Shown here: in pieces, positions 35,201 through 50,200 of the stretch
Layout of the letters: each line of letters begins with the position of its first letter
Numbering within the stretch: position 1 is the stretch's first letter
Assembly: GCA_032622095.1 (NCBI GenBank)
Contig: CP136065.1
Span: 247,939,474-248,003,473, forward strand
Length of the DNA stretch: 64,000 nt
Reading direction: 5' to 3'
Origin: Siphonodentalium dalli
Lineage: Eukaryota > Mollusca > Scaphopoda > Gadilida > Siphonodentaliidae
Position numbers and translations under genes: made by a program
Notes under the pieces: model-generated
The model's input: only the letters and a program-made list of their open reading frames with translations
What the model was told of the DNA's origin: nothing
The model's database searches: none

Positions 35201-38200
35201 CATCTGCATAGCGACCCGCATTTTATCTTCAGTACCGAACGTTAAATATTCTTTGTAGGCATCGCTACGCCAATCCCCGTGCAACTGTATTAACTCAGAT
35301 GGAGCTTTACTTTGAAAAGCAAAAGTAGCACCGCCCCTCCTAAAACTATGAGTTGAGTATCTAGCGGTATTACGATTGATACTCGAAATGGTGCTTTTAA
35401 TCTTACTCTGGAAATTTCTATATGTAATCGGGAGAAGTTTGGACTTTTTATTTTTTCCAAAGAGAGGGCTGTTAACATCTGACGGTACTAAATTGATCAT
35501 ATTTTTATACGCTATGATCGGGCATAATATCGATCCTGGAATCGTAACCAATGGAATTTTTAGGATTCGCTCACCAAACTGTATGGTCTTTGACCATTTG
35601 ATCCGGACCAAAATGATGTCACCATCACTAAAAACGTCGTCCCTCATCAGTATCTTTGTTGAGTTATATTTCGCTGTGTCCGGTACTAAATTTGATTTGC
35701 GGGCCATCAGAAAAAAGGCAAACAGAAACAAGCACCAAAATGTGGCATCGACTGGGTCGGTTAACTCAAAATGAGGAAACATCTGTATGAGGATTTCTGG
35801 TGTGATAGGCATTGCCTTTAAAACACAATGATGCGAATTCCTTGCTATACCTTTTAGGGTCAATTTTAACTTGAAGGATGAATTGTGTTCAAATGGCATC
35901 TCATGAAATAGGTGGAACACTCTTACCCCATTGATGTAATTCCGAATGGAATCTGTTGATGATAATGAACGACTTAAATATTGTGCATATAGGCATATTG
36001 TATCTGGGGATGCTGGCAGAGGTTCGAGATCAAAATATAAACAAAAGGCAACAAAGCTGCGCCATTGTGACAGTAGATTCCTAGCAGTACTTGTGGCATA
36101 TGCAGAAGATATTGACTTCCACGGTTCGTGTGCTAAACATTGCAACTGCGCCTCTGTGAAAACAAATGTATGGTCATGTTACCAGTTATGAGAAAGTTCA
36201 AAGGCTGTTTTTCCAACAATTACTTGCGCACATCCCGGTGTCATATCTTTGAATTTACTCAATAATTCTGAATTTAAATGCGCTCTCGACAACATATCGG
36301 CCCTCCTATTATCCACACCTGGAATATGCACGGCTTTAACTTCAAACTCAAACAAGGCTGCATAAAAACAAATTTCTCTCAAATAACTCTGCATTATGCT
36401 GTCACTAGAGGCACCAGAGTTAAGCACGGCCACCGAGGCCTGGTTATCACACCTGAATAGAATCTTCTTACATGTAAAAGCTTTACACCAAGATTTCACG
36501 CATATCATGATCATCAATAATTCCAGGGCATTGATATGCAGATTCTGATCGCAAATTACTGAAGGAAATTTGAGTGACATATACTCTGCTGATAATGGAC
36601 ACCAGCCACCACCACCTGTCAGACAAGAATCTGACTCTACAAACTCATCCGGACTCGACCATTCTTCAAAACTCATTATCGACACCCCATTGAATTGCTC
36701 TAAAAATTTGCTCCACCAATACAAATCCAACTTCATGAATGATGGGATCTGCTTAATCTCAGATGACTCGAATGTCTTTAACCATCTTAGTAATCTCGAA
36801 ACGAAAAGACGTCTGGGCCTAACACATGAAGAAATGAAATGAAGTTTCCCAAGTAATGACTGAAGTTCCTTAAGTGAAGCTTCAGATTTCTTTAACCACA
36901 CTGAAACAAGTGATAAAATTTCTGCGATGCGATCCTCTGTGATACGTAAACAAAAATTTACAGTATCAACCTCTATACCTAAGAATGTCATAACCTGACA
37001 CGGCGGACGTGCCTTCTCTGATGCCTCCTCCAAACCACAACTTGCAAGCAATTTGAATAATGCAGAATATGCTTCAATTGCACGTGATTCGACCTCTACC
37101 CCTGTCAGGTCATCCAAGTAATTCAGAATAAGAAACCCCTGCTTATTCATCATAAATTTGAGAGCTGACGTTACTCTTTGACAAATATGAGCTGATGATC
37201 TTGAGCCCATACTTAGAACTTTTTCTAAGTAAATATGTCCCTTCCAATGGAAGGCAACCAAATGTGCATCACCAGGGTCAATAAATATCTGTCTGTAACA
37301 ATGCCTAAGATCTTTCTTATACAAATATATCTTCCCTGGGCATTTCTGTTTGATTAATGCTACTAAATCATCAATTGAAGGTAGTTTTAATTGAATATCT
37401 ACACCCAAATATTCATTCTTTGAAATACCTTCGTTCACACCATTATTTGGAGGAAAACTTAAATCTAAAATAATCCTTCTTTCCCCATCTAAATCTTTTG
37501 GTACTGTGTTGAGTGGGGAAATACTCAACTTAATGGACCTGAATGGATTTGATTTAAATGGTCCAATAATACTTTTATATGAAAGTTCTTTTTCTAAGTA
37601 TTAAAAAGATAATATGTGCTGGAAATTCTCTAGCACCACCATGATTCCGTGGTTTCTCAGTGATGCTTTCTGAATTTACTCCAACAAATCCAATCGGGAA
37701 CCCAAATTCCAAGAATTCACATAATAAGTTATCTTGAAATTCTGAATACTCAAGCATGGACCTCCAAAATTCAATTTTCAAATTTGACTCCACTGGAATT
37801 CTACAGTACATATAATTATTGACCCCAGATGACTGAATTGCCTCATGGGCTGTCAAAAATTGCTCTATGTCCTCTTTATTGGGAGTTCCCTTCAAGTTAC
37901 ATATTTGACATTTTTTGTGTTTGAATAATACATCATCAACAATACATGAATCACTGCAAGGCATTGTAATTGCAGGAATATTCAAACCATGGATGTTGTT
38001 AACTGAGAATATAAACATGTACAAAAGGAAGTCGGTAGCCGAGAGGTAGTATACTGGTCTCTCGTGCTAGTGGACTGGGGAACTCGGTCAGATACCAAGT
38101 TTGTCAGGCTGAAAAGTCTCATTCGAGTCGCTGAATAAAGAGGAGGACTATAGAAATAAGCAGTGTCCATCCATCTGTTTAGCTTTTTGTCCGACCATTC

Positions 38201-41200
38201 ATCCGCCCGAAACATACATGTACATGTATGTTGTCCAGATGATAACTTGAATAGTATTTGACAGAATTAGATGAAATTTCCGATCAAAAGTTGCGATCAA
38301 GTTTGAAATTGGATCTGGTCAGACCATTTCTGATGGAGTTATGCCCCTTTTTGAATTTACCAATTATATCTTGTTGTCCGGATGATAACTCAAGTTATGA
38401 AATCTTATCTGATACCGGGTTTCCAGGGTTTCTGCTAGACCGATGGGGAGGTCAGTAAAACAGACCCGGTACCAAAAAAAAGAAAAAGAAGAGGGAATGT
38501 AAATCAATTTAAAAAGGGTTGTTTTTTTTTGTGTACAGGTTTGGTTTGGTTCTGTATTTGATTTCAGATCACTGCAGGTAACCAATGCCGCAAACTGCAA
38601 CAGATCATAGGAAAGCAGCCATCTGTTATACCATTGACTATTTCAATTTCATCAGAAACAAATTCAAAGAGTCATTCCTTTAAATGAGGGACACAGTAAA
38701 TGAAAAAAATATCAGGGGTCAGGGTACAACGGCAAATACAAACTTAAGTTTCTGTATCAAAAGTATGATTTTGGCGAGACAGACCATGTGGCCGACACGT
38801 GGCAGGAAAACCAGTGGCATGTGCGCAGACAAGGTTGAACATGAATTTGTGATATTTTTGGGCTATCGTCTTGTTTGTACTGTACAATAAATCAATCTTC
38901 TGTTAATCCATCCATATATTTCTGTCAGAAAATTATTAATTTAAATGGGAATACATAATCATGTGTCATAAATATAAACTTTGATAAAATAGTCCAGTTG
39001 ACAATTTCTTGAATACTTGAATAGTGATTTCGCATTCAGGATTAGATTGATCTAATATTACAATGACATACATGTATGTATATCATGACCAGGGTTGTCT
39101 TCTGTTCATACTAGTAGATTATAAATTCAGTGAAATGTCTAAATATAATAGATATAGCATGTAACCAGGTGTTACATGTTGTGATTTTCAAATTAAAGTG
39201 GTAATTTTATAGCCCAATACAACTGCCCAACACTATTCTCTGGTGTAAGGAAATAGTATGTTTTTTTTTTCGACATGGAATTTCAAAATCTGCATGCGAC
39301 GGGCCAAAAACATGGTCATATCCTACATTCTATGAACCCTAGTGGAAACACTGCAATAGTTTTCAATTGGTATCTGGATTAATCACATGAATATATGGTT
39401 AGAAGAAAACTAAATAAGTCGAATTAAGTCCCTTTGGCATAGGGCCCGACGAATCGGCAATTTCAACATAAAATCGAATCTCGAATCGAATCACGATAAT
39501 GATTCGAAATCGAATAGAATCTTTTTCAAACACTTTATAGTAGATTGGCGGTACCGATCAGTGGGGGGTACGAGCAAAATTGGGGGCAATTGTCCAATGA
39601 TTTTATAACGTCAGTGAGATAACTCAGATTACGAAGGAGGTTCATTAAACTTAATTTCTATGACATGATATGAACAATATTTAATCAGGGTTTAAACAGT
39701 TTAATATATGAGAATGGCACGCCATCATTTCATATTTTGTGACACTGCCACTATGCGTGAAGTTCGTGAAAGTAAGCAGTTTGGAACCTTGGAATCAATG
39801 GAGTCTGATTCGAGTCATTACAAACAGAAACTCTTCTGCGCATGTACGTTTCACCCCGTCGTGCACAGCAGGCACGCGCGATATCAAAATTGCGCATCGT
39901 GACTTGGCAAACGGGATTACAGTGTGTATAGTATCCCAATTTGGGCCTGTCCATCGGATCAATTGAGTTGTCATGAAAGCTAAATGGTCATCGGTATTCC
40001 ATTTCCCGGATAACATATTCTGTATAAAGATGTTGATCGGATTTAGACACGACATGTTGGAGCCCAGAATGTTTATTTAATATATTTATATCGTGTTAAG
40101 TTTTAAAATAAAAATAACAAAATATTATTTGATTGAGCTGAGTAACACAATATAGGCTTTTCTGGTATAAGAATATCAAATACTGATATACAAATATGTC
40201 CCACAAGAAATTCACTGGCTTCTGCAGCTGGGGCCGGGCAAAATCGCGACATTGCTGGTTTTATGTGGTGGAGGAACCCCGTGTGCGCTGCGATTATGGT
40301 ACAACCCTGATGAACACGCGAACCACCACAGACATACCACCAGGTCGCACGAGTAACCCACCGACCTGCCACGAGTAACCCGCGCTGCATGGGACCAATA
40401 TATATGTGAGCAGTGGGCTATTGGACAACTTACCCTGTACACATTGGACCACAGAGGTTTGGTCGCGGAAGGAGCCTCAGGTTAAGTATTGGGGATATAA
40501 TGAATGTTTTGTATATATAATGCAGTCTATTCTCAGCGATAAAGGACTTGTATACAACGATTCAAAATATCCCGAATCACACGACCGCTTTCGAATAGAA
40601 TCGGAACGTAAGATTCGAATCGAATCTCGAAGCTTCGTCGGGCCCTACTTTGGCACGTGATTGGCATATAATATTTCAAATAAATTTACAAATTTAAGAA
40701 ATATAATACCCACAGCATGTAAAAATGTGGGTTTTCCCAAGTTTGAAATGCGTTTTTGTCCAATCGATGGCGGAGGATTGTGTCATTGTATTGTATTTTG
40801 TCAGCCTTTCTAATTTTGTGCAAAAAGTGGGGGAGTGTGGGAAGCATATGTTAAAAAGGGGTGTGGCTCGGAAGGTACTCCTACTGGCACATGGCAAAAG
40901 ATGTCAGGACTCAGAAGGGTCAGTCTTCACGACCTTATGCAGTGTGCACTTTGGAAATAGCTTATGATGAAGAAACATGGTGGAATACCACATCATTGTG
41001 GTTTGATATGCGAAGCACACATAGTTAGACATTACACTACATGTACACCCAAATTTGGATTTTATGGCCATTTTTCATGACGTAAGGAATATTTGGACCT
41101 AATGATCTCAGTGAGATTTTCACATATGTATCGTCATTCTGTATCTGGTGTGTTCCTCAAAAAGGGAAATCACCTCAAATCGATATCTTCATCTATTGGT

Positions 41201-44200
41201 GGATATCTGACCATCAAAATAAATTGATGCCTCGAGTAATTTTAACCATATAGGAGCCAACTTGTCGACCACACAGAAATTCCTAGCTTTCTGGTGCAGG
41301 GGGAAGGGTCCCATATTTATTCAGAAACCCAGGCAGTTCAGATCAACAAAGCTTATGATCTGAAACAGGATTGGCACACATTATCTATGCTGTTCAATGC
41401 CTGTGCGCCATGGTCATTAAAGGCATATTCTGCTCGTTTAATTACCACTTTTTACCAAACAATTTCCACCTATTTGAGACTTTTCCCAAATATAGCAAAT
41501 CTCAGCATGTGGTGACCCTGAGACAGCCATAATTTTTGTGTTGAACTGCATACGGTTCTGATCAATCTCAAAAATTTAAGTTCTTTGATTGAGGAACAGA
41601 TGTTCCCTTCATTGGTAACGACTTGGACAAAATACTGCCAAAATTTCCCCAGTAGATGGACCAACTTGGGACACCGTGATGTAAAATAACCAAGATTGCT
41701 GGAGAATGAGATCAAAAAGATGTGTCAAATCAGTTTTATTTAACATAGATATGACCCAGCTTCACACCGAGGTAGTAGGGACTATGTAAGGTCATTTTTG
41801 TGATTCGCTTAAAGTTAGGGACTGAATAAGTAGAATTACGTCCTTTTAGTTTTTACACAGTATCTCAAATACACGTTAATTTAAAGAACTGCATACTATG
41901 AGCCAAAACCATGGTCTGCCCATCCTATCGTAGGTTCTACGGACCCAATATATTAACCCCAGAGGAAACCCTTGTGGTACCCATAAGAAAGACCAGCACT
42001 TAACTTCCAACCCTTTTGTGTTTAAAAAATATGTATATCATACTGTATACACCCGTCAGTAAGCCCATCCCTGAGGATAAGCCCAGTCTATGTTTTTGTT
42101 CCCAAAAAGTCATGGGGTGTTCCTCATAGATAAGCCCACCCCCATTTTTAGAACATAAGAGGGTGAGTATATATCGATTAACTCTGAATGAAGATGATAA
42201 AATTCATGCACAAAAATAGCAATACTCAAGCCAATTTCCATTGCATACTAATTAGTACTACCTGCCGCATTGTATTTCACAAAATGCTGTATTACAATAT
42301 ATAAGATGACCTTTGTGTGTTATTTTAAATATTTATATAACATAATAAAACACAAAACAAATTATTTTCATTAAATAACTTAATGTACATCATGTTTCAT
42401 ATAAACCACGACGTTAGATCGGTGCTATGAATGTAAACTGATATTTTGCATGTGGGGGTCCTCGAAGGTAAGCCCAGTCCCAAGTTTTTGTGTCAAAAAA
42501 TTCAAACCTTACTAATGGGTGTATACGGTACATGTATGCCATGTTTAAAAAAAATTGACAAACATATATAAATAAAATTAAATATGTTTAGACTACTCAG
42601 TAGTCAGGGCATGGTGACACTTTCTGAGTCAGTCAGTTGTTTTTCTTTATGCATGTATGATGAAGTCAGTACCTGTAGGCTACAAGGTTAGTGTGTGTAG
42701 AACTTGCTCAAATCAAATTTATGTCAAGGATGCCATAGGTCTTGCTATACGGACTGCAGCACTAGCAGTATATCTATATAGATGTCCAATTTCACAACCC
42801 GACAATGATCAATTATCATCTGCTTATGGTGTATCCACCACGCCATTGTCTTGAAATTCATCTGAATAATTCCGAACAGAAACTTCTGTTGGGCGCAAGA
42901 CTGTTATGAAATATTCATGATTGTTAGTTTTGAATTTTCACAGTGTGCTCGATTTTAAATTGTATGAATTAAAAATTGCGCGAATATTAATACTGTCACA
43001 CTGTGTTAATTTAATATGAGAAAGGTACATGTACATTTTCACTTCTGACACAATTATAGCCATGCTTTAATATTTTTCAGAGGCAACATCATCCTGAATA
43101 TAATAATGACCTCCAACAGTTTCTGCCAAGAAAGGTAACACTTAGAAGAAACCAAGCATCTGAGCAGGTAATCAAAGTTTTAGTTGAATGTTCAAATTGA
43201 GTCAATCCTTAATGTATTGATACTTACTGAAGTGTAGTTACATAATTTCCTTCCATTCATTAATAGGGATGTTCAGGTAATAAGCCTTAGACTGTATTTG
43301 AACTTATTATATGAACATCCTTTCAAATGAATGGATTGAAATCCAGAGCATGGCAGAGGTTGTTTCTCTGCATGTCATCTGCTTCTATTATTGGAGCATC
43401 CCTACAACTGAAAAAGGTCAAAGTATTAAAAAATATTCTGAAAATCATTTTCAGACAAAAATATTTTAAGTAACTACACGATTATCGATGTTCGTTGACA
43501 AATCACTGTAACAGTTTTGTTTACATAACAATGGTTTGAACATGCAAAATTTTGTTGTTGAATAACTATCAATAATGAATATAAGAATAAAATTGATCTA
43601 TTTCTCCTTCTTCTTCTTAGTGGTTATGTTTATACAGACTTTTATATTTTTTGCACGTTTATCAACTGCGAGTTTGTTTCTAATTATTGTCACACATCAT
43701 TGGAAATGTTATCCTATATATTCCTACTTAAATCATGAAATGTTAATTTAGTTAATCTATATCTGTAATGTAACTATAGATACAGATTATCATTTTTATT
43801 TCAGGGTAAAATCTTACTTGAATTTATTATTTATAAAGAACAGTGCATTTTATTAGCTGCAAGTGCCATGGGTTCCTTTCAGTTTATACTCTAATGTTAG
43901 ATGTTTGGCGTTGATTATTGATACTGTACTGATTCACTTTTATTTCCAGCTTGGCTTCAATGTTAGAGGAGGGCGGGAACATCATTGTGGAATATATGTA
44001 TCGAAGGTGAGTGTGGTCCGGTTAATATATGACAATTATAACTCCTACTGATTGTGCTCAGCAATACTCATCATTCAATGTTAGAGTTGAGTTGGAATAT
44101 CTATTTGGAATATTTGTATCAAATGTTAGTGTGGGCCAGTTAATATAATTGGAGAACAATCAAACCGCCATTTGATGTCTGAATATATGTCATTGAAATA

Positions 44201-47200
44201 TGGGGGGCATCGGTGGCTCAATCTGTTAGGGGTACAACTCCAAGCCGTTTCGCCCTCCAGCGCTGGCGATAAGGGTTCAAATTCACATGTTTCCATCGTG
44301 GACTTTGTAACCTGAAATCGTTATCTGGTGGAGTTGCCAGTTACCCGCCGATGGCCTGTGGTTTGCCGCACATGGTCGACGAGTTTATCAGCCATTGAAA
44401 TCACTGTTAGATTAGCCATGAGTCTGCGGATTTCCTCCATCACTAAAACTGGAAATGTCGTGATATGGCCTCAGTTGGTGAAAGCAACATTAAACCCCAA
44501 TCAATCAATCAATTTACAGAAGATGAGGAAACTTGCTCTCGTAATATGGATTTTGGGGTTTTAAATATAATTCAATGATTGATCAATAGGCAAGACTATC
44601 AAAAGCTAAAGTTAAACTGTTATTTTGCAGGTGATGGAAAATAGTGAAGCAGATAGACTTGGCCTCAGAGAAGCTGACCAGGTGTGTAGTTATTAACAAT
44701 TTGATTACTTAGAGCATTAGTTAAAACCTGTCAGAAATTTTGCCTAACTCTTCAGCTGAACTCTTGACCTTTTTCAGTCTTCTGACTGATAATAGATCAC
44801 ATGATGTGACCTTTGGCATCATAGGTGATGTCAGGAGGCCACTTTAACTCTAACCACCATCTTGAACACAATCGATCTATTCTTTTTTCAAATGAACATT
44901 AACCCTTTACCCAACAAACCGGCCAAAACCGGCCAAATAAAGCTTCAACAGCCTAAAATATCTTCGGTCTGTCTCAATAGAACCATACAAATATGGATAT
45001 CATTGGAACCGGCTCCTTGACCACATTGTGATAGTTACAGTTATGCCCTGTGCCAATGCATTCTCTTATATATGCGAGTCGACCATAGGTCGCCTCGCAT
45101 ATATAAGAGAATGCATTGGCCTAAAAAAAAATCTTTTTTTAACACTTTTTACCATTTTTTCTTACATTCTTTAACAATTTTATAATTTTTAATGTGTCAA
45201 GCCAATGCATTCTCTTATATATGCGAGGCGACCTATGGTCGACTCGCATATATAAGAGAATGCATTGGCACAGGGCCCTTCTGTTGGGTAAAGGGTTAAC
45301 ACAGACCACAACTTTTATACTTCGACTCATCAAATGATAACACGGCTGCCAACAAAGATTTTGTGACTCATCACTCTGAATTTAAAAACTGGCTAAAACT
45401 GAAGGAACAGATTTATCAATATATAACAATAGTATTTTCCACTGTACAAGTATGACAACAATAACATACCCTGCTAGACAAAACAAGTGTCCACTTAACT
45501 GCGGTGCGGTTAGCATTGCCACCACGGCCGAAATGCAATTACACCACGGTTCCACCGGCTAAATACAGTTGGGCCGCGGTGTAATCGCCATTTGGCATGG
45601 TGTAGTTGCCATGGTGTACTTTCATCAAACTGAAAAAAGACAATACAAATCAAAAATCTAACCACGGTGTACATGCCATTCGGCCGCCAGGATAGTTGCC
45701 TTTCGGCCACAGTGAATTTGCCGTTTGGCCGCAGTGTACTTGCCGTTCGGCCGCGGTGTTCAACTGCAGTTACAAACTTGGACACCGCGGCCGAACGGCA
45801 AATACACTGCGGTGCCAATGGACACTTGTTTTGTCCAGCGGGGTAGTATCTGCAATACTAAATTCACTGTCTTGGAATACTCCAATATAATTGCAATGCA
45901 ATATGTGAGAAATTATCATTCTTTGAATAGAAATTAGCATTAGGCAGTCATCTACCATGAAAGCAGGATTCACCAATTAAACTGTATCCATAATAAGCAA
46001 TGGGTTTCAAATAGACCAGGAATTCCTAACAGAACGCAACCTCAAATATATAGTTGGGCTGATTTATCGGTTTGATTGGCATAATTTAAGTACTGTGTAG
46101 TTCATAAGAACAAAATAGATTGATTGTTCAGAAGATCGAAACAAAGATTATGTGTGCATTCCTTTGCCAGAGGGGAAGAACCCTTTTATACCCTAGGAGG
46201 GGATGCAGTGCGTTCCCAGCGACCATATCTAACAATGCGCATGGAGACTCACAACTGGAGGTAAAGCTTCCAGGCACCAGTAAATAAATGTTTCTGGCAA
46301 TTCACAATGAATAAACTCATGCATAATATTAAGTTTACGAATAAAATACTAAACTACATTGAACGAAGGTTTCCCCAATGGATAATTTTATGAATGCGAT
46401 AATGATGTGCTAGGTGAACAAATAAGAAATGAAATGAAGATAGCGAAATGTGAAAGCCTAACGTCATTACATCACATAAAGTATCTCTTTTATTTACAGA
46501 TACTGACTGTGAACAGCATTAATTTTGAGAACATGGATCATGCTGAGGTACATGTATAATTAAAGTATAATTAGTAGCTCCACTTGGCCGAAATAAGCAC
46601 TTACATCCACATTCTGGACACACTCAACATTAGATTATAGAAGAAATCGCTAACAGATAATAATCGTTATCCACCGCTACCAGTGAAGATATAGAAAATT
46701 ACACTTTCATTGTAGCTTTGACGTTTTTGGATGTCCGTGACGTAACTGAATTTCTTAAATAACTATCATCGAATTGTAAAATGTTAACCATATATAGTAG
46801 CATTAGTATAATTATATAATGAAGTATTAGATTTGAATGTAACCGAGTTATAATGGGTATATGCACAGCACGTGTAAAATAAAAAGAAAATCTAGTGTCT
46901 TGAGTTGATGCCGAAAATAATCTCATTCGTGACCGCGACAAATGTTTATTTTTCGCTCGTGGCAAGCCACTCGTGAAAAATAGACATTTGTCTCGGTCAC
47001 TCATGAGATATTTTTCGGTATCCAGTCAAAAAGACTAGATATCCTCTATTTAGATGCCCATATTTTTTAAAAATGGGACGTATTATGTTATTGGTCCGTC
47101 AGTCCGTATGTCCTTCTATTCGCCTTTTTTTTCGGATGATAACTTTAGTAAGTCTGAACTAAATGGAATGAAATTTGGTATGTGAGTTTTCGAGCCCAAA

Positions 47201-50200
47201 ATACTGGTCAAGTTCGGATATGGGTTCCGCCCGATAATTTTCACCAGAGTTAAGGCCTTTTTGTTGGAATTTGCACTGCATTTTCGTTTCCAGATTACAA
47301 CTTTAGTAAGTCTGAACTGAATGGAATGAAATATGGTATGTGAGTTTACTAGCCCAAAATAAAAGGTCAAGATTGAATTTGGGTTCCACGTGCAAAGTTT
47401 CACCAGAGTTATGGCCCTTTGTTTGAATTACCACGGGTATATTATCCATGCCCTAACAATGCTCCTGTCATGAAAGGGTTAAACCATTGCATATTTCTGG
47501 TATCATAGAATACGTTGAGTGTATTTGAGCAAAAAAGCTGTAGCCGTAGCCAGCTAGGCATGTGCAGTAGAAAGCTACAGAAAGCCGTAGCCGGCCACAG
47601 CTGGCGGTCACTAACTATTGTACCGCTACCCCGAACTTGGAATGTGGCTGATAGATAATATTATACCTGCATAATGTTGGCATTATGTTGCTATATCTAT
47701 TCACCAATGGTCTCGCTCGCTGCAGCAAACATGTTTGAAGCAATTAACACTCGTAATAAGTCCATGTCTCCATAAATCTGATATTTAAAAGAGTTTGATA
47801 TGTGATTATCTCGTTCTCTAAATCGTCATATGCAAACAAGATATAATTAGTCCAGGAGATATTGGTCGACCTCTGCACCCCCCCCCCCCCCCCAGGACTT
47901 AACTTCACCCCACTAATTTTCTTCCTTAAGGTCTCCTCTAATTTTTTTCACTTGTTAACAAGAAAAAAAAGTGGCCGCAGAGACTCCAGACAAGATGGCG
48001 TCGATCATGGCAGCCATTTAAAAAAAATGCACCAGGTCTCTTTGATCGCCGTTATAGTAAAGATGATGTCACATGCCGTCTTGTTTTCCGCTCGATTCGT
48101 TATGCTAATATACAACCCTTACAAATTAGCCAAAAATCCGGCACCAGAATCCAATATGGCCGCCAAGATGGCCGCCGAAATGTGAAAATATGCTATTTTT
48201 CTGACATGTTACCACCTTTCGTTTGTCTCTGTGGGAAAATGTTGGCATCTTTGAGTCATTTTATACATTTATCATATAGAGGAGTCATTGGCGACCACAT
48301 GGGGTCCATAATATACATTCATTGCGGGATATTTTTGTCCGATATCACGTTTTCCCAAATGCCGGTATAATAGGTCAAAGCCGAATCTACGTTAATAAAG
48401 CGATGTAATGTTTCGAATCAATGAATGTTAATGCTATTATAACAACACCCATGCATATATATGTGCAGGAGATACTCAAGCTAGGATTCCTCTTATACCT
48501 AAGTTGAGGAATATTTACTCAAATCCAAGATGGCGGCCAAATACCACATTTCGTTTGTCTCTGTGGGTCAGGGAAAATGTTGGCATCTTTGAGTCATGTT
48601 ATACATTTATCATATAGAGGAGTCATTGGCGACCACATGGGGTCCATAATATACATTCATTGCGGGATATTTTTGTCCGATATCACGTTTTCCCAAATGC
48701 CGGTATAATAGCTCAAAGCCGAATCTACGTTAATAAAGCGATGTAATGTTTCGAATCAATGAATGTTAATGCTATTATAACAACACCCATGCATATATAT
48801 GTGCAGGATATACTCATGCTAGGATTCCTCTTATACCTAAGTTGAGGAATATTTACTCAAATCCAAGATGGCGGCCAAAATGGCCACCAGAAATAAAAAA
48901 TCGCCGATTTTAACATCAGTGAACATTATTGTCATGACAACTCCACACCTGCTTACTATTGTGAGTTGGGAACACTTAGGCGAAGAACTTTCCTTGTACC
49001 GTATCCAAATAAAAGTCCCCCAAATCCAAAATGGCGCCCACAATGGCGGACAGATTTAGAAAAATCACCGAAATTCCCTCATATTCACATCATTGGGCAT
49101 TATTGTCGAAACAACTCCACCCATGCTTAGAATTGAGTTGGAAATACTGAGGTGAAGTAATTACATTAGATGTCATGCAAGAAATTGTTTTTCAAATTGA
49201 AGATGGCGGCCAAAATGGCGACCAAAATTTGAAAACAAGTCTACATTCCTTTACTTTCTTACGATGGGCGTTATTGTTTCGCGATTTCTATCCACCATTA
49301 CATGTTGATATGGAATAGTGACATGAAGTATTCATTAGGGTTTGGCAATTGATACTCACAGCCAAGATCGCTGCTAAATTGGCGGCTAGAAATTGAAAAG
49401 AAATCGATATTTTCACATATTAATTTCAACTTTTTGTCATAATATCGGTATGTATGGACGACACTGTACATAAACCATCTACTAGTTCAACTTAAAGGTA
49501 TCAAAACGCATAACATAGCTCGTAATCTTCTGGAAAGATGAAAAACCACAATTAATATCGCGATGTGGCATTTCAAAATCCAGTCTCCACTTAGCGCCGA
49601 TAATGGCCATAAGCGTAGGTGCGCCAAATAGTTATATCAGAACAATTACCTGATAACAGATTCTGATTTGCCACGTCACGTCACAGGGGCCTGTAACGCG
49701 CTCCGCTGTCCGCCCCCCTTTTGCACTGCCCATATATGCCGCTCTATATACGCTCCTTCTTCGCGTTAATGGAACATTATATAGACAAGGGTGACTGTAG
49801 AAATTCAACGTTTCACCATCGCTCGGGAATCGCACAAATTTAGCCCATTCACCCCAGTAATGATAACGATATATACACGGATGGATCGGCAAAGAATTCA
49901 TCTTTCAATAAATACCACAAACTCCCATCAGAAACATTCATACACGTTGCATTTATTAAAATTTTAACCACCGAATATTGTCTCCGGAGAGCGTATTTTT
50001 TCGATTTGATCCGGCTCAGACAGCAATGTCGGCATGTGTCTCGAAATTCTCCACCCATGCAGTTTACTATCATTAAAAATCGGTCAAACGATCAACTAAA
50101 TATCTGGAACTTAGTGATTTATTGTCGGCTAATAATTTATTTACTCATACAAATCAACACATTGTCAGTAAACAATTCTAATAGAGGAGAAATCTGTCGA

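Larger units (their letters stand above)
34600..38024 (-). mobile_element. DIRS/Ngaro-like tyrosine-recombinase retrotransposon, damaged
   Basis: Minus-strand order: RT N-terminal part, RT plus RNase H, tyrosine recombinase, SGNH hydrolase. RT-RH with a tyrosine recombinase is diagnostic of DIRS-order elements, and an SGNH hydrolase domain is known from Ngaro-type members. No gag-like frame is seen upstream, where a SINE-like element abuts at 38030. The terminal split direct repeats of the order were not identified, so boundaries are approximate. It lies antisense in PDZD11 intron 1. One frameshift and two in-frame stops separate the domains. Confidence 0.8.
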
